From the NCBI GenBank assembly GCA_007922305.1, contig ML677351.1, positions 7,987,673-8,051,672 of the forward strand: DNA of 64,000 bases, read 5' to 3'. The notes beneath the pieces are model-generated. The model was not told the origin of the DNA. It did not search any database and saw only the letters and a program-made list of their open reading frames with translations. The position numbers were made by a program, and so were the translations under genes. Source of the stretch: Dermatemys mawii (Eukaryota; Chordata; Testudines; Dermatemydidae). Below are positions 8,401 to 19,800 of the stretch, piece by piece (position 1 is the first letter of the stretch; each line of letters starts with the position of its first letter).

Positions 8401-10865
8401 CCCCGGGCGCACCTTCAAAAGTTGGGCTTGGGGCCCTGGGGGGGCTTTGCTTGGACAGGGAGTGTCCCGAGTGGCGGGTGGAGGAGCGTCTACGGCCGCC
8501 TCGCCCCCGCCGCCTGTACACGTCCTGTGACGGGGGCGGTGGCGGATAGAAACACCTAGGTGGTGGCCGGAACGGTCTCCGCTGGGTCACTGCGGTATGC
8601 ATCCTCAAAGTACGAAGGATGACCCTGGAGTCCTTAAGGGACTGCAGACGCGAGTCTGTGGTGTCCGAAAAAAGGCCTGAGCCTTCAAAGCGGAGGTCCT
8701 GAATAGTATATTGAACCTCGGGGGGCAGGTTAGAGGCCTGCAGCCAGGCGATGCGCCTCATGGCGATACCCGAGGCCACTGTTCTGGCCGCCAAGTCGGC
8801 CAAGTCGAGGGCCACCTGCAGGGCGGTTTTAGCCACATTCTTGACCTCTGAGACAAAGGCCTCAAACTCCTGCTTGGCCTCCGGGGGCACGACACTGGAA
8901 TTTTCGCATCGAGTCCCATGCGTTGTACATGTGCCTACTCAGGAGGGCCTGTTGGTTGGCCACCCTGAGCTGTAGGCCCCCCGTCGAATAGACTTTCCTG
9001 CTGAACAGGTCCAAGCATTTAGCGTCCTTCGACTTAGGGGCCGAGGCCTGCTGACCGTTGTGCTCCTTTTGGTTAATGGAGTCCACATCCAGTGAGCAGG
9101 GCTGGGGGTGGGTGAAAAGGTATTTGTAGTCCTTGGCCGACACGAAATAGCGCCTTTCCACCCCCTTGGCGGTCGGCGGAACCAAGGCTGGGGTTTGCCA
9201 AATGGTGGCCATGGATTTTTGAATGGTCTTAATGACCGGTACCGCCACCCTGCTCGGGCCGTCTATGGACAAGACGTCCATCACTGGGTCCTCGATTTCA
9301 ATAGTCTCCTCGACGGGGAGGTTTAAACCCTTGGCTACCCTTGTCAGGAGGGCCTGATGTGCTGACAAATCTATCAGCGGAGGGCTGGAGGCAGATGTGC
9401 CAGCCACCGCCTCATCTGTGGATGAGGATGAGGAGACCGCCTGCTCGCTGGTCTGTAGAGCCTCCTGTGGTGGGTAGATGCGGGGAAGCGGGGCAGGAGT
9501 TGGGGGCACTCCGCCCGTGGCTGGGAGGTCTGTCCCACTCTCTGGTGGGCGACTGATGGTGGCCTCGGGCACCCTGGATTCTGATGCCCCCGAGATCCCG
9601 GACGGGGCCCCCTGGGATTGGTGATATGCCCAGGGGGTCCAGAAGGGCCACTGCGTGGTGTCCTCAACCTGCTGCTCAGCCCACTGGCCTTGCAATGCGT
9701 GTGGGAGCTCCGGTCCCCTGACCCCTTCTAAGCGGGGCGAAGTGGTGGCAGACCGGGAGGGCCAAGGAGGAGCTGAGCCGACATAAGGGAGGCGCCCGGT
9801 GGAAGATAGGGAGCGGTGCCGGGAACGGGTCCTGTATTGGCTGCGGTGCCGAGATGACTCCGGGTACCGGTGGGATGCACCGCCGGATCCGCGGCGAGTT
9901 GACGATCGGTCCCCGGATCTGGAGCGACGTCAAGACAGTGACCAGTGCCGGGATGAAGAGCGGTACCTTGAAGGTGAGCGGTGCCATGAGTACGACCGGC
10001 GCCGAGATGGAGAGCGGCACCGGGACTGCGATCGGCGCCGGGACGGTGACCGGTACCGTGATCTCGACCGGTGCTGCGACCAGGATCTCGACCGGCGCCG
10101 GGAGACAGAGCGGTGCCGGGACGGGGATCTGCGCTGGGAAGAGGAGCCGTGCCGTGGCGGAGAGTGACGCCGCGATCCGGCACGGCCTCGGGATGAGCGG
10201 CGCCGGGACTCCGAGCGCGTACTGGCGGGCACCGGAAAGGGCACCGAGGGCTGCAAGGGGGTTGGCTTTCCCTTGGACTGCGTGTGCGGAGGCTGAGCCG
10301 GCGAGGGTTCAGTGAGTGCAATGAGCTCTCGTGCCGCGGCAAAGGTGTCCGGCGTTGTGGGAAGATGCTGCTGCAGCGGGGCCCTAGGCGGCGAGTTCAG
10401 GTGCACCGGACTCAACGGGACCTGTCCAGGTGCCGGAGTCAACGGTGCCGGGGCCGACGGGAGTTGGGCGGAGCGCTCCCCCACAGGACGCTGTTCCAGC
10501 TGTGCCGAGGCGGCCGAAGCTGTAGGTGGCGCCATCGGCTTCCTCTTCTTGTGCACCGGGGAACGAGACCAGTGCCGTGGCCCTGTCTTCGGTGCTGCAG
10601 GAGCTTGCTGGGTAGGCGCCAATGCAGGGGCGCTCTTCTCGGAGCCGGACACGGACGGTGACGGGGCCAGGGCCGCTTCCATCAGGAGCTGCTTGAGTCT
10701 AAAGTCCCTCTCCTTTTTGGTACGTGGCCAAAAGCTCCTGCAGATTCTGCACCTGGCCGCTTCGTGTGACTCACCCAAACACTTCAGGCAGGATTCGTGT
10801 GGGTCGCCCACTGGCATAGGCTTTCCACACAACGAGCAGGGCTTAAAGCCTGGAGCCTTGGGCAT
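8400..10865 (-). pseudogene. DIRS Gag-like protein with zinc-knuckle-like N-terminus and Arg/Ser repeat, broken
   Basis: Starts at ATG 10865 with MPKAPGFKPCSLCGKPMPVG, giving a C-x2-C, C-x2-C, H, C pattern over residues 10-45 that looks like a metal-binding Gag finger. Residues about 215-311 are an Arg/Ser-rich repeat (SPSRRRS, SRSRYRS units) resembling an SR-protein RS domain. After a TGA at 9930-9932, probably a decayed Arg codon, the same frame continues through a Ser/Pro linker to a capsid-like part (ETIEIEDPVMDV, RRYFVSAKDYKYLFTHP, LLSRHMYNAWDS). A frameshift near 8880 leads to PPEAKQEFEAFVSEV and DLADLAARTVASG, then an Arg-rich tail. It would package element RNA. The division from the RT near 8400 is approximate. 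Confidence 0.8.
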
Positions 10866-11038
10866 AAGTGCCCTGGCTTCCGCGGGAGGGAGAAACCCCC
10901 CCGGCCAACAAGAACTAAGAACAAACTATTAACAACTAACACTAACTCTAACTATTTAAACTATGTACAGAAGAAACACGAGAAAGCACAGAGCTAAGGA
11001 ATACGGAGGTCAGAAGACAGAGCTCCAAGTTCCAGCAA

Positions 11039-11232
11039 CCGTCACGGGCGGTAAGAAGGAACTGAGGGCGGGCAGGATCAGCAGGGGTATATATACGGCA
11101 CCATAATGGCGCCACTCCAGGGGGCTCCCTAGCTGACCCAGCCTGTTGCTAAGGGAAAAATCTTCTGGCAGCTGTGCACGTGGCGCATGCACACCTAACT
11201 GGAATGCATATGAGCAAGCACTCGAAGAAGAA
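11039..11232 (-). repeat. DIRS inverted terminal repeat, 5' side of the element (promoter side)
   Basis: The reverse complement matches 5165-5350. It contains TATATATA at about 11089-11096, a plausible core promoter for minus-strand transcription, and ends in CTCGAAGAAGAA at 11232. The last 41 bases (11192-11232) are repeated in complement in the internal complementary region. Confidence 0.9.
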
Positions 11233-12437
11233 GATTTCCTTGTATCACCACAGACACAGACAAAAGTATATTTCCACATAACTGACAACCAATCCTTCCT
11301 TGTTTAGCATCTGAAGAATTTTACTTACTGCTGCAGTTGGCACAGAGTTTTGATAGGTGACTACCAATATGTATCTTTTTATCATAGTCCCGCTGCTGCT
11401 TCTGTGATTGACTCCTGAAGCACTTTAAAAGGGACACAGCTCACATGAAAATCAGCGCAAAGCCCACCTCAGAGAGGTTTCTAGATTCTTGCCACTCAAT
11501 AGACATCTTAGATAACTAGAGACAAGCCAATTTCCTGTTGTAATAGTATTGGATACATATATCTTTTAATGCCAAGCAAGGAAAACAAGTCATTGGACTC
11601 CATTTTGAAGATGTGTTTAATGACATGATGGGTTAGCCATTAAGTTGGAAATAGCTCCAATCCTTCTCAATCTCCTAGAATTTTTTTTTTTTTTTTTTTT
11701 TTTTTAGGACAGCAACTAGACCCTTCAAAGTATGAGACAGAACTGAGAACTGCACCACTGCAATTTCTAACAGATACTGGTAACAAAATGTTCTCATATT
11801 TTGGGGTGTTCACAGGAAAAGAAATAAGAAGCTATTCTGGGTAAGAGAGAGAATATTGAACTTTAATTGCTATCTCTTCACAATTGGTTGCATGCAAAAC
11901 TTTCACTAAGTTCCCTGAAAACAGAAGTCATCTTCTTCAAAAATAACCAAGGAGAATTAGATCTTTATATCAGACATTTTTTTCAATTGGTGTTGGAATT
12001 TATCAGAGAAGCAAGAAGATTAGCAAAAAAGAGGTTCTGCCTACAACTTCTGTAATTAAGATATGACTCCTGGTAAAGGACACAAGTTCAGTGGGAAAAT
12101 CTCAATTTAAGAAGTTTATAGAATGTAAAAAGATCCTCCGGGCATGGCTTCTAAAATTGGTTAAAGGGAAATTTGGAAGGTCTTTCTATCAAAAGTTGGC
12201 TGCAAAAGTTACCTTATTCAGTGAGCTTTTTGCTAGTCCTTTAGCTTCAATTAACCGTAAAACTCAAAATTTTGGCTGCCTCAGACTTTAAACTTCAAAG
12301 CAAAGTAACCAGTTTGCCACTGCTTAACTGAAGATACAGACTGACAGTTAGGCCCTGACTTGGGCCTAGAGCTCTGGATTAGGACTCTCAAGCTCCTCTT
12401 CTCCTGTCCCAGTTTCAACCACAGCTGCCATCTAGTA
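11233..12437. other. No gene; poly-T tract
   Basis: This is intron-like sequence with a run of 25 T at 11681-11705. The run could be the tail of a minus-strand retroposed sequence, but I cannot name a body for it. Confidence 0.5.
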
Positions 12438-12678
12438 CAGGGATCGGCAACCTTGGTACGTGGCCCCCCAGGGTAAGCATCCTTGGCGGGCCCAGATGGT
12501 TTGTTTAACTGCCACGTCCACAGGTTCGGCTGAGCACGGCTCCCACTGACCAGGCCCGCGGTCCGGACAGTGGGAGCCATGATCGGCCGAATCTGCGAAT
12601 GCAGCAGGTAAACAAACTGGCTGGGCCTGTCAAGAATGCTTACCCTGGGGGGCCACGTGCCAAGGTTGCCGATCTCTG
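12438..12678. mobile_element. hAT-type palindromic MITE with 8-bp target duplication
   Basis: The termini CAGGGATCGGCAACCTTGG and its near reverse complement ending GTTGCCGATCTCTG bound a 241-bp, largely palindromic element. The flanks are atctagta and ctctagta, an 8-bp duplication with one mismatch, as expected for hAT transposition. No transposase is encoded, so it depended on an enzyme in trans. A related copy is at 45910. Confidence 0.85.
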
Positions 12679-14054
12679 CTCTAGTAGAAGCAAGCAAGCC
12701 TTCTTATCTTGCTTGATAGTTCCCAGTAGGCTACTATCTCCTCCCAGCACTTCTAGCTGATGGAGGGCCGAGACTTGTTCGTACCTGAGCCTCAGTGGCT
12801 TTTCTTGGCAGGGAAGGGCAAGGAGAGAAGGAGGAAGCCATGTCTCCAGCATAGAACAGAGAAGGTCTGGGACATCCAATTGCATCCAATCACACTCTCC
12901 TAATTTAAAAGGTAACCCTAACGTGTTATGTTGCTAAGACACCATGAACCTAATTATATTTCTATTTGAGCTACCACACAAGCTACCATGGAGCTATCTG
13001 AAGGTATCAAAAGCAAATCGCTTACTGTATACTTATGGCTGAAAAAACTAAGAAGTAACCACAGGGAGTCTCAAGTTGCCGCCACTGAATCTGTCTTTTT
13101 CCTGAAGCAAAAACTGTCAGTTCCCATTTTAAAAAATCAAAACAAAACAAACCTCAAATCTCCAAATCCAAACTGATCCTGCTGCCTGGCAATTACACTG
13201 AGGAGACCAGAAGCCAAACCATTCACCGTTGGAGAAATTCAGATAGCACAATATGCTAAAAAAGATGATTTCATAAAAAAGTGATTGTAATGTAGAAAAT
13301 AATAAGGCAAAGCAAAATTATATGAATCAGTGCATTATGTTTTGTAGCTCCCTATTCATTGTCTACATCACACTAATTTTGAGGATATGTATCAGTCTCA
13401 TTAGTTAGTAAAATCTGTTTGCACTTTGGCTCGCAACACTCTATGCATCCTTAATCAAATTAAATTTTAGAAAGAGTACTGAAAGATTTAATTTGGGAAC
13501 TTTAAATATTTTTAGTAGTACACCTTATGTGACATGAGTGACAAACTGACAGAAAACAAGCTGGAGAGACACTAATACTCTGTGTATTCACTCTAATACA
13601 ATAATAAAGCTTATTTCCCAGAAGCAGTTAAAACATTCTAACTTTTTAAAATTATCATATTTCATGGGGGGAAAAAACCCCACTCAAAATGGCAACCAGA
13701 AGACCTGTGCTTTCATTTTCTATGTGAGCCATCATCATCAGGTCAAATCCCAAAGGAATTTTGCCTCTCTGCAGACTGGAGTCCACCTGAATTGATCTTG
13801 AGCAAAATCATTAAAGTAATCTAGGAGTATAGTCAGTCTATGGCCACCACTGGAAATACTATTGCACCACTGAAGCTTCTGGCACCCACAACTGCCAGCC
13901 CTGTAGCAGCATTCCTAGTATAATCACTTCAGAATTCTTTAAATCCCATAATACTTCCATGCCAAGAAAGCCACCTGCACTGAACCAGTGCTAATTGAGG
14001 CATTGGCCGGGTTCAGTTTTGAATATTTTCATTTTTGATATTGTCTTGCTACTT
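12679..14054. other. No recognisable feature
   Basis: AT-rich intron-like sequence. The short ORFs are not gene-like. Confidence 0.5.
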
Positions 14055-14155
14055 CATACATTCATAGATTCCAAGGCCAGAAGGACCATGGTGATCATCT
14101 AGTCTGACCTCCTGTATAATACAGGCCACAGAACTTACCACAAATAAAATGAGGC
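14055..14155 (-). mobile_element. CR1 LINE 3' end fragment
   Basis: The plus strand begins TTCATAGATTCCAAGGCCAG and continues with GTGATCATCTAGTCTGACCTCC, the reverse complement of the 3' terminus of sauropsid CR1. It is severely 5'-truncated, and no coding part is present. Confidence 0.85.
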
Positions 14156-14591
14156 TATGAAGCAGCTGACGGTGACTATGAGAGTCAAAAACTTTAATCC
14201 TGTGTTTTTCAATCTCAATTTTCTTGTCACAGTTTCCTGGCCAGCACACTTCCGAAAAAGCACAAATCTCAAAGTTCAGGCTTTTCAACTGCTTGTGGAT
14301 GGTTTCAGCTATTTTGGACAATGTTTAGACCTTCCAGGCATCAACTTGACATTTGCCAGGAGTATGACTGAATGGCCCTTTCACAAGGTTTAATTGGTCA
14401 TTGTCACTTCTGTGGCAGGGAAAAACAAAAACAAAAAACATTTCAGCTACAAAGACATTTGACCAGATTTTCGCAGGTAGTCAGATTCACTGTCAACACC
14501 TTCATGACAGGAACCTACCAACCCAAGAGAAAACTCCAAATTAAATGATCACCATACCAAGCCAACCCATAACACTGACTTTGAACAAACC

Positions 14592-15276
14592 ACTAAGGGT
14601 ATGGTTACACTTACAAGATTATAGTGCTATAGGTTATAGCGGTCCCCTTATACAGTAATATGTATAGCGCTATTGTATGTCCACACTCAGATGCTCCTGC
14701 GGTATAGCATGGCCACATTTGGGGCACTTAATGCGGCATTAAGAGCAGCGCATTAGGGCAGGTATCCCAGCATTCAGCTGGGTGCAACGTGCTTTTTAAA
14801 CGAGCGGGGTGAGGGGGGACGCGTTGTGTGTATGCGGAGGGAGAGAGACAGTGGTTTTTCCGTTTTTCTGAAAGCCTGTTAGTGAGCCTCCGTTCACAGA
14901 AGGCTTTGTTTTCACACAGGCTCCCTCCTTAAACATTTGCATTGCTTATCTGCCGAGTTAAGAAAGAAACTCTAAAGAGGTACTTCCGCATTCCTCCAGC
15001 CGAGTTCAAAACAAAGGGAAGAGACGTCAATTGCCTTAAATGGCTCTAGGCATCTCAAGAGATCACTTGTAGCGCAGTGGGTGTCCACATTCTTGCTGTA
15101 GCGCTACAGCAGCTGCGCTACAGCCCTTATTCCCCATGAGGAGGTGGATTTATAATAGCGCTATAACTCCACGGTTATAGCGCTATTAGTGCCTTGCCAG
15201 TGTGGACGGGGAGTAGGTTATAGCGCTCGTGGGGGCTTTATAGCTCTATAAAGTGCCAGTGTAACCATGGCCATAG
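14592..15276. mobile_element. Non-autonomous DNA transposon with inverted ends
   Basis: The ends are CTAAGGGTATGGTTACACT and the reverse complement of CTATGGCCATGGTTACACT. Sub-terminal repeats of TATAGCGCTAT and its variants occur at both ends. The roughly 685-bp body has CpG-bearing unique sequence and no ORF of note. I cannot assign a superfamily firmly; the GGGTATGGTTACAC start resembles hAT MITEs. Confidence 0.65.
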
Positions 15277-15945
15277 TCTTGAGAAAGTTACCTTTACCAT
15301 GCAGCTTTGCTACCATACTATAGGTTTGTACTGCACTTAGTAAAAATGGACTTTGATCTGGTTGGCCACTAGGCATTCCCAGAATATAAGTATTAATATT
15401 GGGCTTTGTAACAGGCTGACTTTTACTGAAAACTGCACACTGTTAGCAGGGGAGGATCCTAGCAAACATGATAATGGGTTTTTTGACCCAGTGGAGCAGC
15501 CCTCAAGTAGTAATGATTAAAGCTTGGCAAAAAACAGACTAGCCTTGAAGGAAGGAAGCCCAAGTTCTGCAAACCTGGGGAGAATACATGAACTGGAGTA
15601 AAGGAATCAAAAGGAGCAGCCAAGCCTGAGGCAGCCTAGGGTTATTGTTATTTTGGAAGTACCCTTGTTTGTTTTTAAAAAAACAGATTCCAAAAGAGCT
15701 GACTTTATTTTGAGAGGATTGTTCTATTTGGAGTGGGCTGGGGTTTTAACCCGCTTACAGGCTGCTTGTGGCAAATAAGGCCATTTTACTCAACAGATTA
15801 TAACTTTATCATATATATAATTTTGGAGGAAAAAAAACAGGACGTACAGACTCTTTCTGAGCTACATAATTTTCTCTTGGATGCTATAGCCTTGTGTATG
15901 CATACTTGTACAGTAAATGTCAACTATATTTCTTTCAGTACTATG
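15277..15945. other. No recognisable feature
   Basis: Intron-like sequence without a nameable repeat or gene. Confidence 0.5.
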
Positions 15946-15949
15946 TATA

Positions 15950-16195
15950 CTGGTTGTGTTGTGTGGATGTAGGTGAGGTGGTGCTGGGAGATCTGTGCAG
16001 ATGGAAAATGAAGGATGTGCACTCCAGTGGATGGCTGTGTGTTTTGGACATTATTGTGTGTGTTGGTGCAGCTGATTTGTTATGCACTGGAGTGTTGTGG
16101 GGATCTGTGTGGGTGGTGAATGAGAGTTGTGTGCTCCAGTACAGGGGGATGCATATTTGGGTTTATTGTATGTGCTGGTTGTGTGGGTAAGTGTG
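15950..16195. repeat. TG-rich degenerate tandem repeat, about 112-bp unit
   Basis: Two imperfect units share GATCTGTG, then TGTGC.CTCCAGT, then a TTATTGT.TGTG.TGGT stretch. The GATCTGTG starts are at about 15990 and 16102. It is low in C and rich in TG, so it produces long but meaningless plus-strand ORFs. Confidence 0.6.
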
Positions 16196-16329
16196 TTGAT
16201 TTGTGTCTAACTTAATAGAAAAAACAGTTTTTAAACCATGGTCAAAGCAAATGACATTAAAACATTTTTTATTAATTACTCTATAGTACCCAAAACATGC
16301 TTGGTGTTCCACTGAATACTTAGGGAAGC

Positions 16330-17285
16330 AGGATACTTCTCCCAGAAGAGCTTACCATTCACACACCTCTATCCCACAGCCAGTCAATGAGAAGACTCTC
16401 CTGAGTAAAGTGAGGCATATGTGGAAGTGACTGCAGGACTGAGGCCTAAATTTTCAAGTGGGGCACTATGAGTGAGGGGAAGAAACAAAAACTGCCCTAG
16501 GCACTGCATGAAGAGAAAGCCCAGGAATGTGATTTAACCAGACTGCAACTTTATTAAGACAGATAGCTGAAAACTATTCAGCAATCATTTGTCCAGCACA
16601 GGTTATCCTTCCTATTGTAATTCAGTCAATCTGGTGGACGGCTGCTGTCAGCTCTCCTTCCTCTTTATCTGGTCCCAGAACTATTTCTAGGACCCCTTCA
16701 CTTTCCCCTCACACAAAAAGGTTAAGGGGGCTGTTTCCTCACTGAACCAAATATTCCCTACCTTCTTTAGGATCCTTTCTCCTAATCCGCTTCCAATTAT
16801 AATTTTTAAGGGCATTGAAGCCCTTGCTGAATAGGTACCTGAACTGGAGATCTACTAAACTGCAACAAAATTAATTTTATAATCTAACTTACCTACTGGA
16901 GATCTGGCCAACCAGGCAGTGAGGGGAAATGCCTTACTAGCCCCAAAAGCCAAGTAGCATGAGCCCACAACAAGATCCTAACATTCAGTCCTATTCAAAG
17001 GGAACAGTAGGGAGCTTTATTCCCCAGGGCAGGATGGTGTCCAAGGGCAGAGAGAAGGGCTTACTAGCCATCCCACTGGGTGCCAGGGAGTCAATAGGCT
17101 TATGTTCCACTCTTCTGTACAACCAGTGAATCCCACTCCTCCTCAGGGCAATAAGGAAATGGATGTGTGTGCTGCAATTCTTGAAAGATCCAAGAATTCT
17201 TCTGCCCACCCTCTCCCCACCACTGGCCCAGACAACGACATTTCTTCCACCACCTCTGAGGTTGTGAAGGATATTAGAGCAGTCT
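16330..17285 (-). other. Unassigned stretch, possibly an old retroposed 3' UTR
   Basis: This stretch has a more even base composition than its neighbours. On the minus strand it contains AATAAA at about 16550-16555 (TTTATT on plus) followed by GTTGCAGTCTGG. A 113-aa minus ORF at 16991-17332 has no domain I recognise. It could be a decayed retroposon or a repeat I do not know. Confidence 0.3.
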
Positions 17286-17301
17286 AACAGTGTGGTTACT
17301 C

Positions 17302-17400
17302 TGGGCTTGTCTTCACTATGGGGGTAAGTCAACCTAAGTTACGCTATTTCAGGTACATGAATAACGTAGCTGGAGTCGATGTAGCTTAGTCAACTTTCCC
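17302..17400. mobile_element. MITE fragment
   Basis: GGGCTTGTCTTCACTATGG followed by GTAAGTCAACCTAAGTTACG and a GTAGCTGGAGTCGATGTA stretch is related to the right half of the element at 19521-19800. It is one end only. Confidence 0.55.
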
Positions 17401-19520
17401 TGATGTCTCCTTTGATTTGTCTCGACAGAAAACTCTCTCCAGTCAACTTCCCTTACTCTTCCCAGAATGCTGGCGTACCAAGGTTGACCAGAGAGCACTC
17501 TGTGATCGATTTAGTGGGTCTTCACCAGACTTGCTAAATTGATTATTGCTGTATTGATTGCAGCAGCAATCTCCCTGGTAGCAGAGACCAGCCCTCCAGA
17601 TCTTGGAGTACAATTTGTTTTTAATATTAAAAAAACAAGGAAGGTCTGAGAAGTCCAAAAGAGTCCCAGATAATTATTCTATAATTTAAGACAAACTTTG
17701 GTTTGTTTCCCTGCAAAGGTAAATTAAATGTCAGAAATATTGTCATGATCCTAAAGTTACATATTAACAGGATATGAGCATCAGCACAGAAGAAAATTAG
17801 GATTTAGAAGTTCAACTACCTACATAATTAAGTAAAGGACAATGCCAAATTAAAAGCCATTAAGTAATCATATCGCCTTACTTCTGTTAATATTTTGAAC
17901 TATTAACAATTTGGATTAATACAATTCTGATTTTCCTTTCCTTATTTATAATGACTTAACTTTTGTCCTGGTACTCAGTTTTGATAATAAGAATAGATTA
18001 GACAGTTTCAGTTTCTGCTTTTTACTGCACTAAACACAATATTGCCCTCTTTCAGCTGCACACACAAGAGTGGAATATGTAAATCCAAAACAAAATGCTG
18101 TTTTAATTGCATAGTTTCAAACTGCATAGACACTTTCCTACTGATATTAGTTAGTGGGCTTTCTTTTTAAAGACATAAGCAAACCTACATTTTCACCAAT
18201 ATTGCATAACCATTTTAAAATCTATCAGTACATTAAAACATCTTTCCAAAATTATCTCAATTCAAATCTAAAACCAACTGACTAAATTATGTAGCATGAA
18301 AGATAAAATGCTTTTAGTGCAGAGCAATAAATTTCCAACATGAGTTCTCTGGTATTTGAAAGGAAGAGGAAAAAATGGTCTCTGATCCCAGAAGCCTAGA
18401 AGTGAAACATCTGTTGGATACATAAGGATATTGTTGGCTAAGTTACAAAGCAAGGGAATAGTCCACTGGTCAGTGCACTCTCAATGAAGAGAGGTTTTTG
18501 TTTATTGGAGTAAGCTGAAACTAATATAGCATTTTCAGAAATCTTATAAAATAGTATACCAGCCACAAAAATGTTGGCTAATCACACCCTTTGAGGATAT
18601 ATTTCAGATTCCTTGTATATTAAAAAGTCAACTTGTACAGCACAGCAATTAGCATGGGTATGTATTTTATACTGAATGCAGATGGCTGTCCTTTGCGGGG
18701 GAAGGGAGCAACTAGGATAAAACTGTTTTACCGTGTTGACAGTGTGATATGTAAAGAGATCTGAACTTGCACATTACAATGGAATTCCATTTATCCAGTC
18801 CCCCGCCATCCAAACCTCCTGTTCTAGTGAACTGCCAATGCTTCCCCCTCTTTTCCTGAATTGTTGACTACTGACTTACAGCTATCAGAACATGTTTTGT
18901 TGTCCCCCAGCAGCTCAGAAAAACAGATTCTGGTGTATCTTTAAAGAGTTTCCTCGGTTTCTTAAACTTACAACAAAAATTAAGAGTCTTCTCCACATCC
19001 AGCTATTTTAAAACCATCTATTTACATCCTGGTAGAATGCACAGATTAAAATACTAACAACTGATTCACTTGAAGAAGTCAGTGTATCATTTGAAAAAAG
19101 CAGTTTCCCCACACACCCTTAAGCATAGTCAATAAGGTCTTAAAAGACTATCACTCAATGAAACTGACCTTACCAACTCAAAGTATGCAGCCGATTCTGT
19201 TGATATCAAAGCTTTTAGTCTCCCCTTTCTAAGCAAAGCAACTGAAATGCTAGCTCAAAGAACATCTCCAATTTTGTCAGGCCTCTGCCACTCTCTGGAC
19301 TTTTTCCAACTGGATTTTAGACTTGGTCATGTCACAGAGATGGGGCAGATCACGCTGGTGGAATATCTCCTTGAGTCAGGAGCATGGAAATATATACACA
19401 GGATATCTCAGTAGCATTCCCATATTTAGCCAGGAAATGCTGATGATGCACCTCAGAGTCCTAGAAGGGCAGTATGAAATTACACTGATCTGGTTTAGAC
19501 ACTTCTCATCATACAAGTCT
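17401..19520. other. No recognisable feature
   Basis: Long AT-rich intron-like stretch. A short piece near 18785 (TTTATCCAGTCCCCCGCCAT) may be an old DNA transposon end but is too short to call. Confidence 0.5.
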
Positions 19521-19800
19521 TAGGGTATGTCTACAGCACCCACCAGATTGGCGGGTAGTGATTGATCGATCGGGGATCGATTTATCGCATTTAGTGTAGA
19601 CACAATAAATCGATCCCCAAGCACTCTCCCTGTCAACTCCAGATCTCTACCGCCACAAGAGGTGGCAGCAGAGTCAACAGGGGAGTGGCAGCTGTTGACT
19701 TGCCGCCATGAGGACATCCAGGTAAGTCAACCTAAGATACGTCAACTTCAGCAACACTATTCGCATAGCTGAAGTTGTGTATCTTAAGTTGACCACCCCC
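19521..19800. mobile_element. MITE with GATCGATTTATCGC core
   Basis: Starts TAGGGTATGTCTACAG, the common start of sauropsid hAT-type MITEs. It has an internal inverted repeat (GGGGATCGATTTAT near 19572 and ATAAATCGATCCCC near 19606) and a distal GTCAACCTAAGATACGTCAA part. The right terminal repeat is eroded. Confidence 0.65.

Larger units (their letters stand above)
5142..11232 (-). mobile_element. DIRS-like tyrosine-recombinase retroelement, near full length (6.1 kb)
   Basis: All diagnostic parts are present in minus-strand order: 5' inverted terminal repeat (about 11039-11232), gag, RT-RNase H, tyrosine recombinase, internal complementary region (5387-5486), and 3' inverted terminal repeat (5142-5362). 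DIRS elements copy through an RNA and integrate a circular DNA with a tyrosine recombinase, so they make no target-site duplication; none is seen here. Exact ends were set by the complementarity between the internal region and both termini. The block is much richer in GC and CpG than its surroundings. RT and gag are broken; the recombinase is open. It lies in the same orientation as the ROBO1 exon at 60969. Confidence 0.93.

Noticed and set aside
9728..10342. 204-aa ORF and several plus-strand ORFs over the DIRS gag
   Set aside because: These are out-of-frame shadows of the Arg/Ser repeat; the repetitive sequence keeps other frames open.
16991..17332. 113-aa minus-strand ORF
   Set aside because: No domain, ordinary composition for a chance ORF, and the 5' end runs into a MITE fragment.
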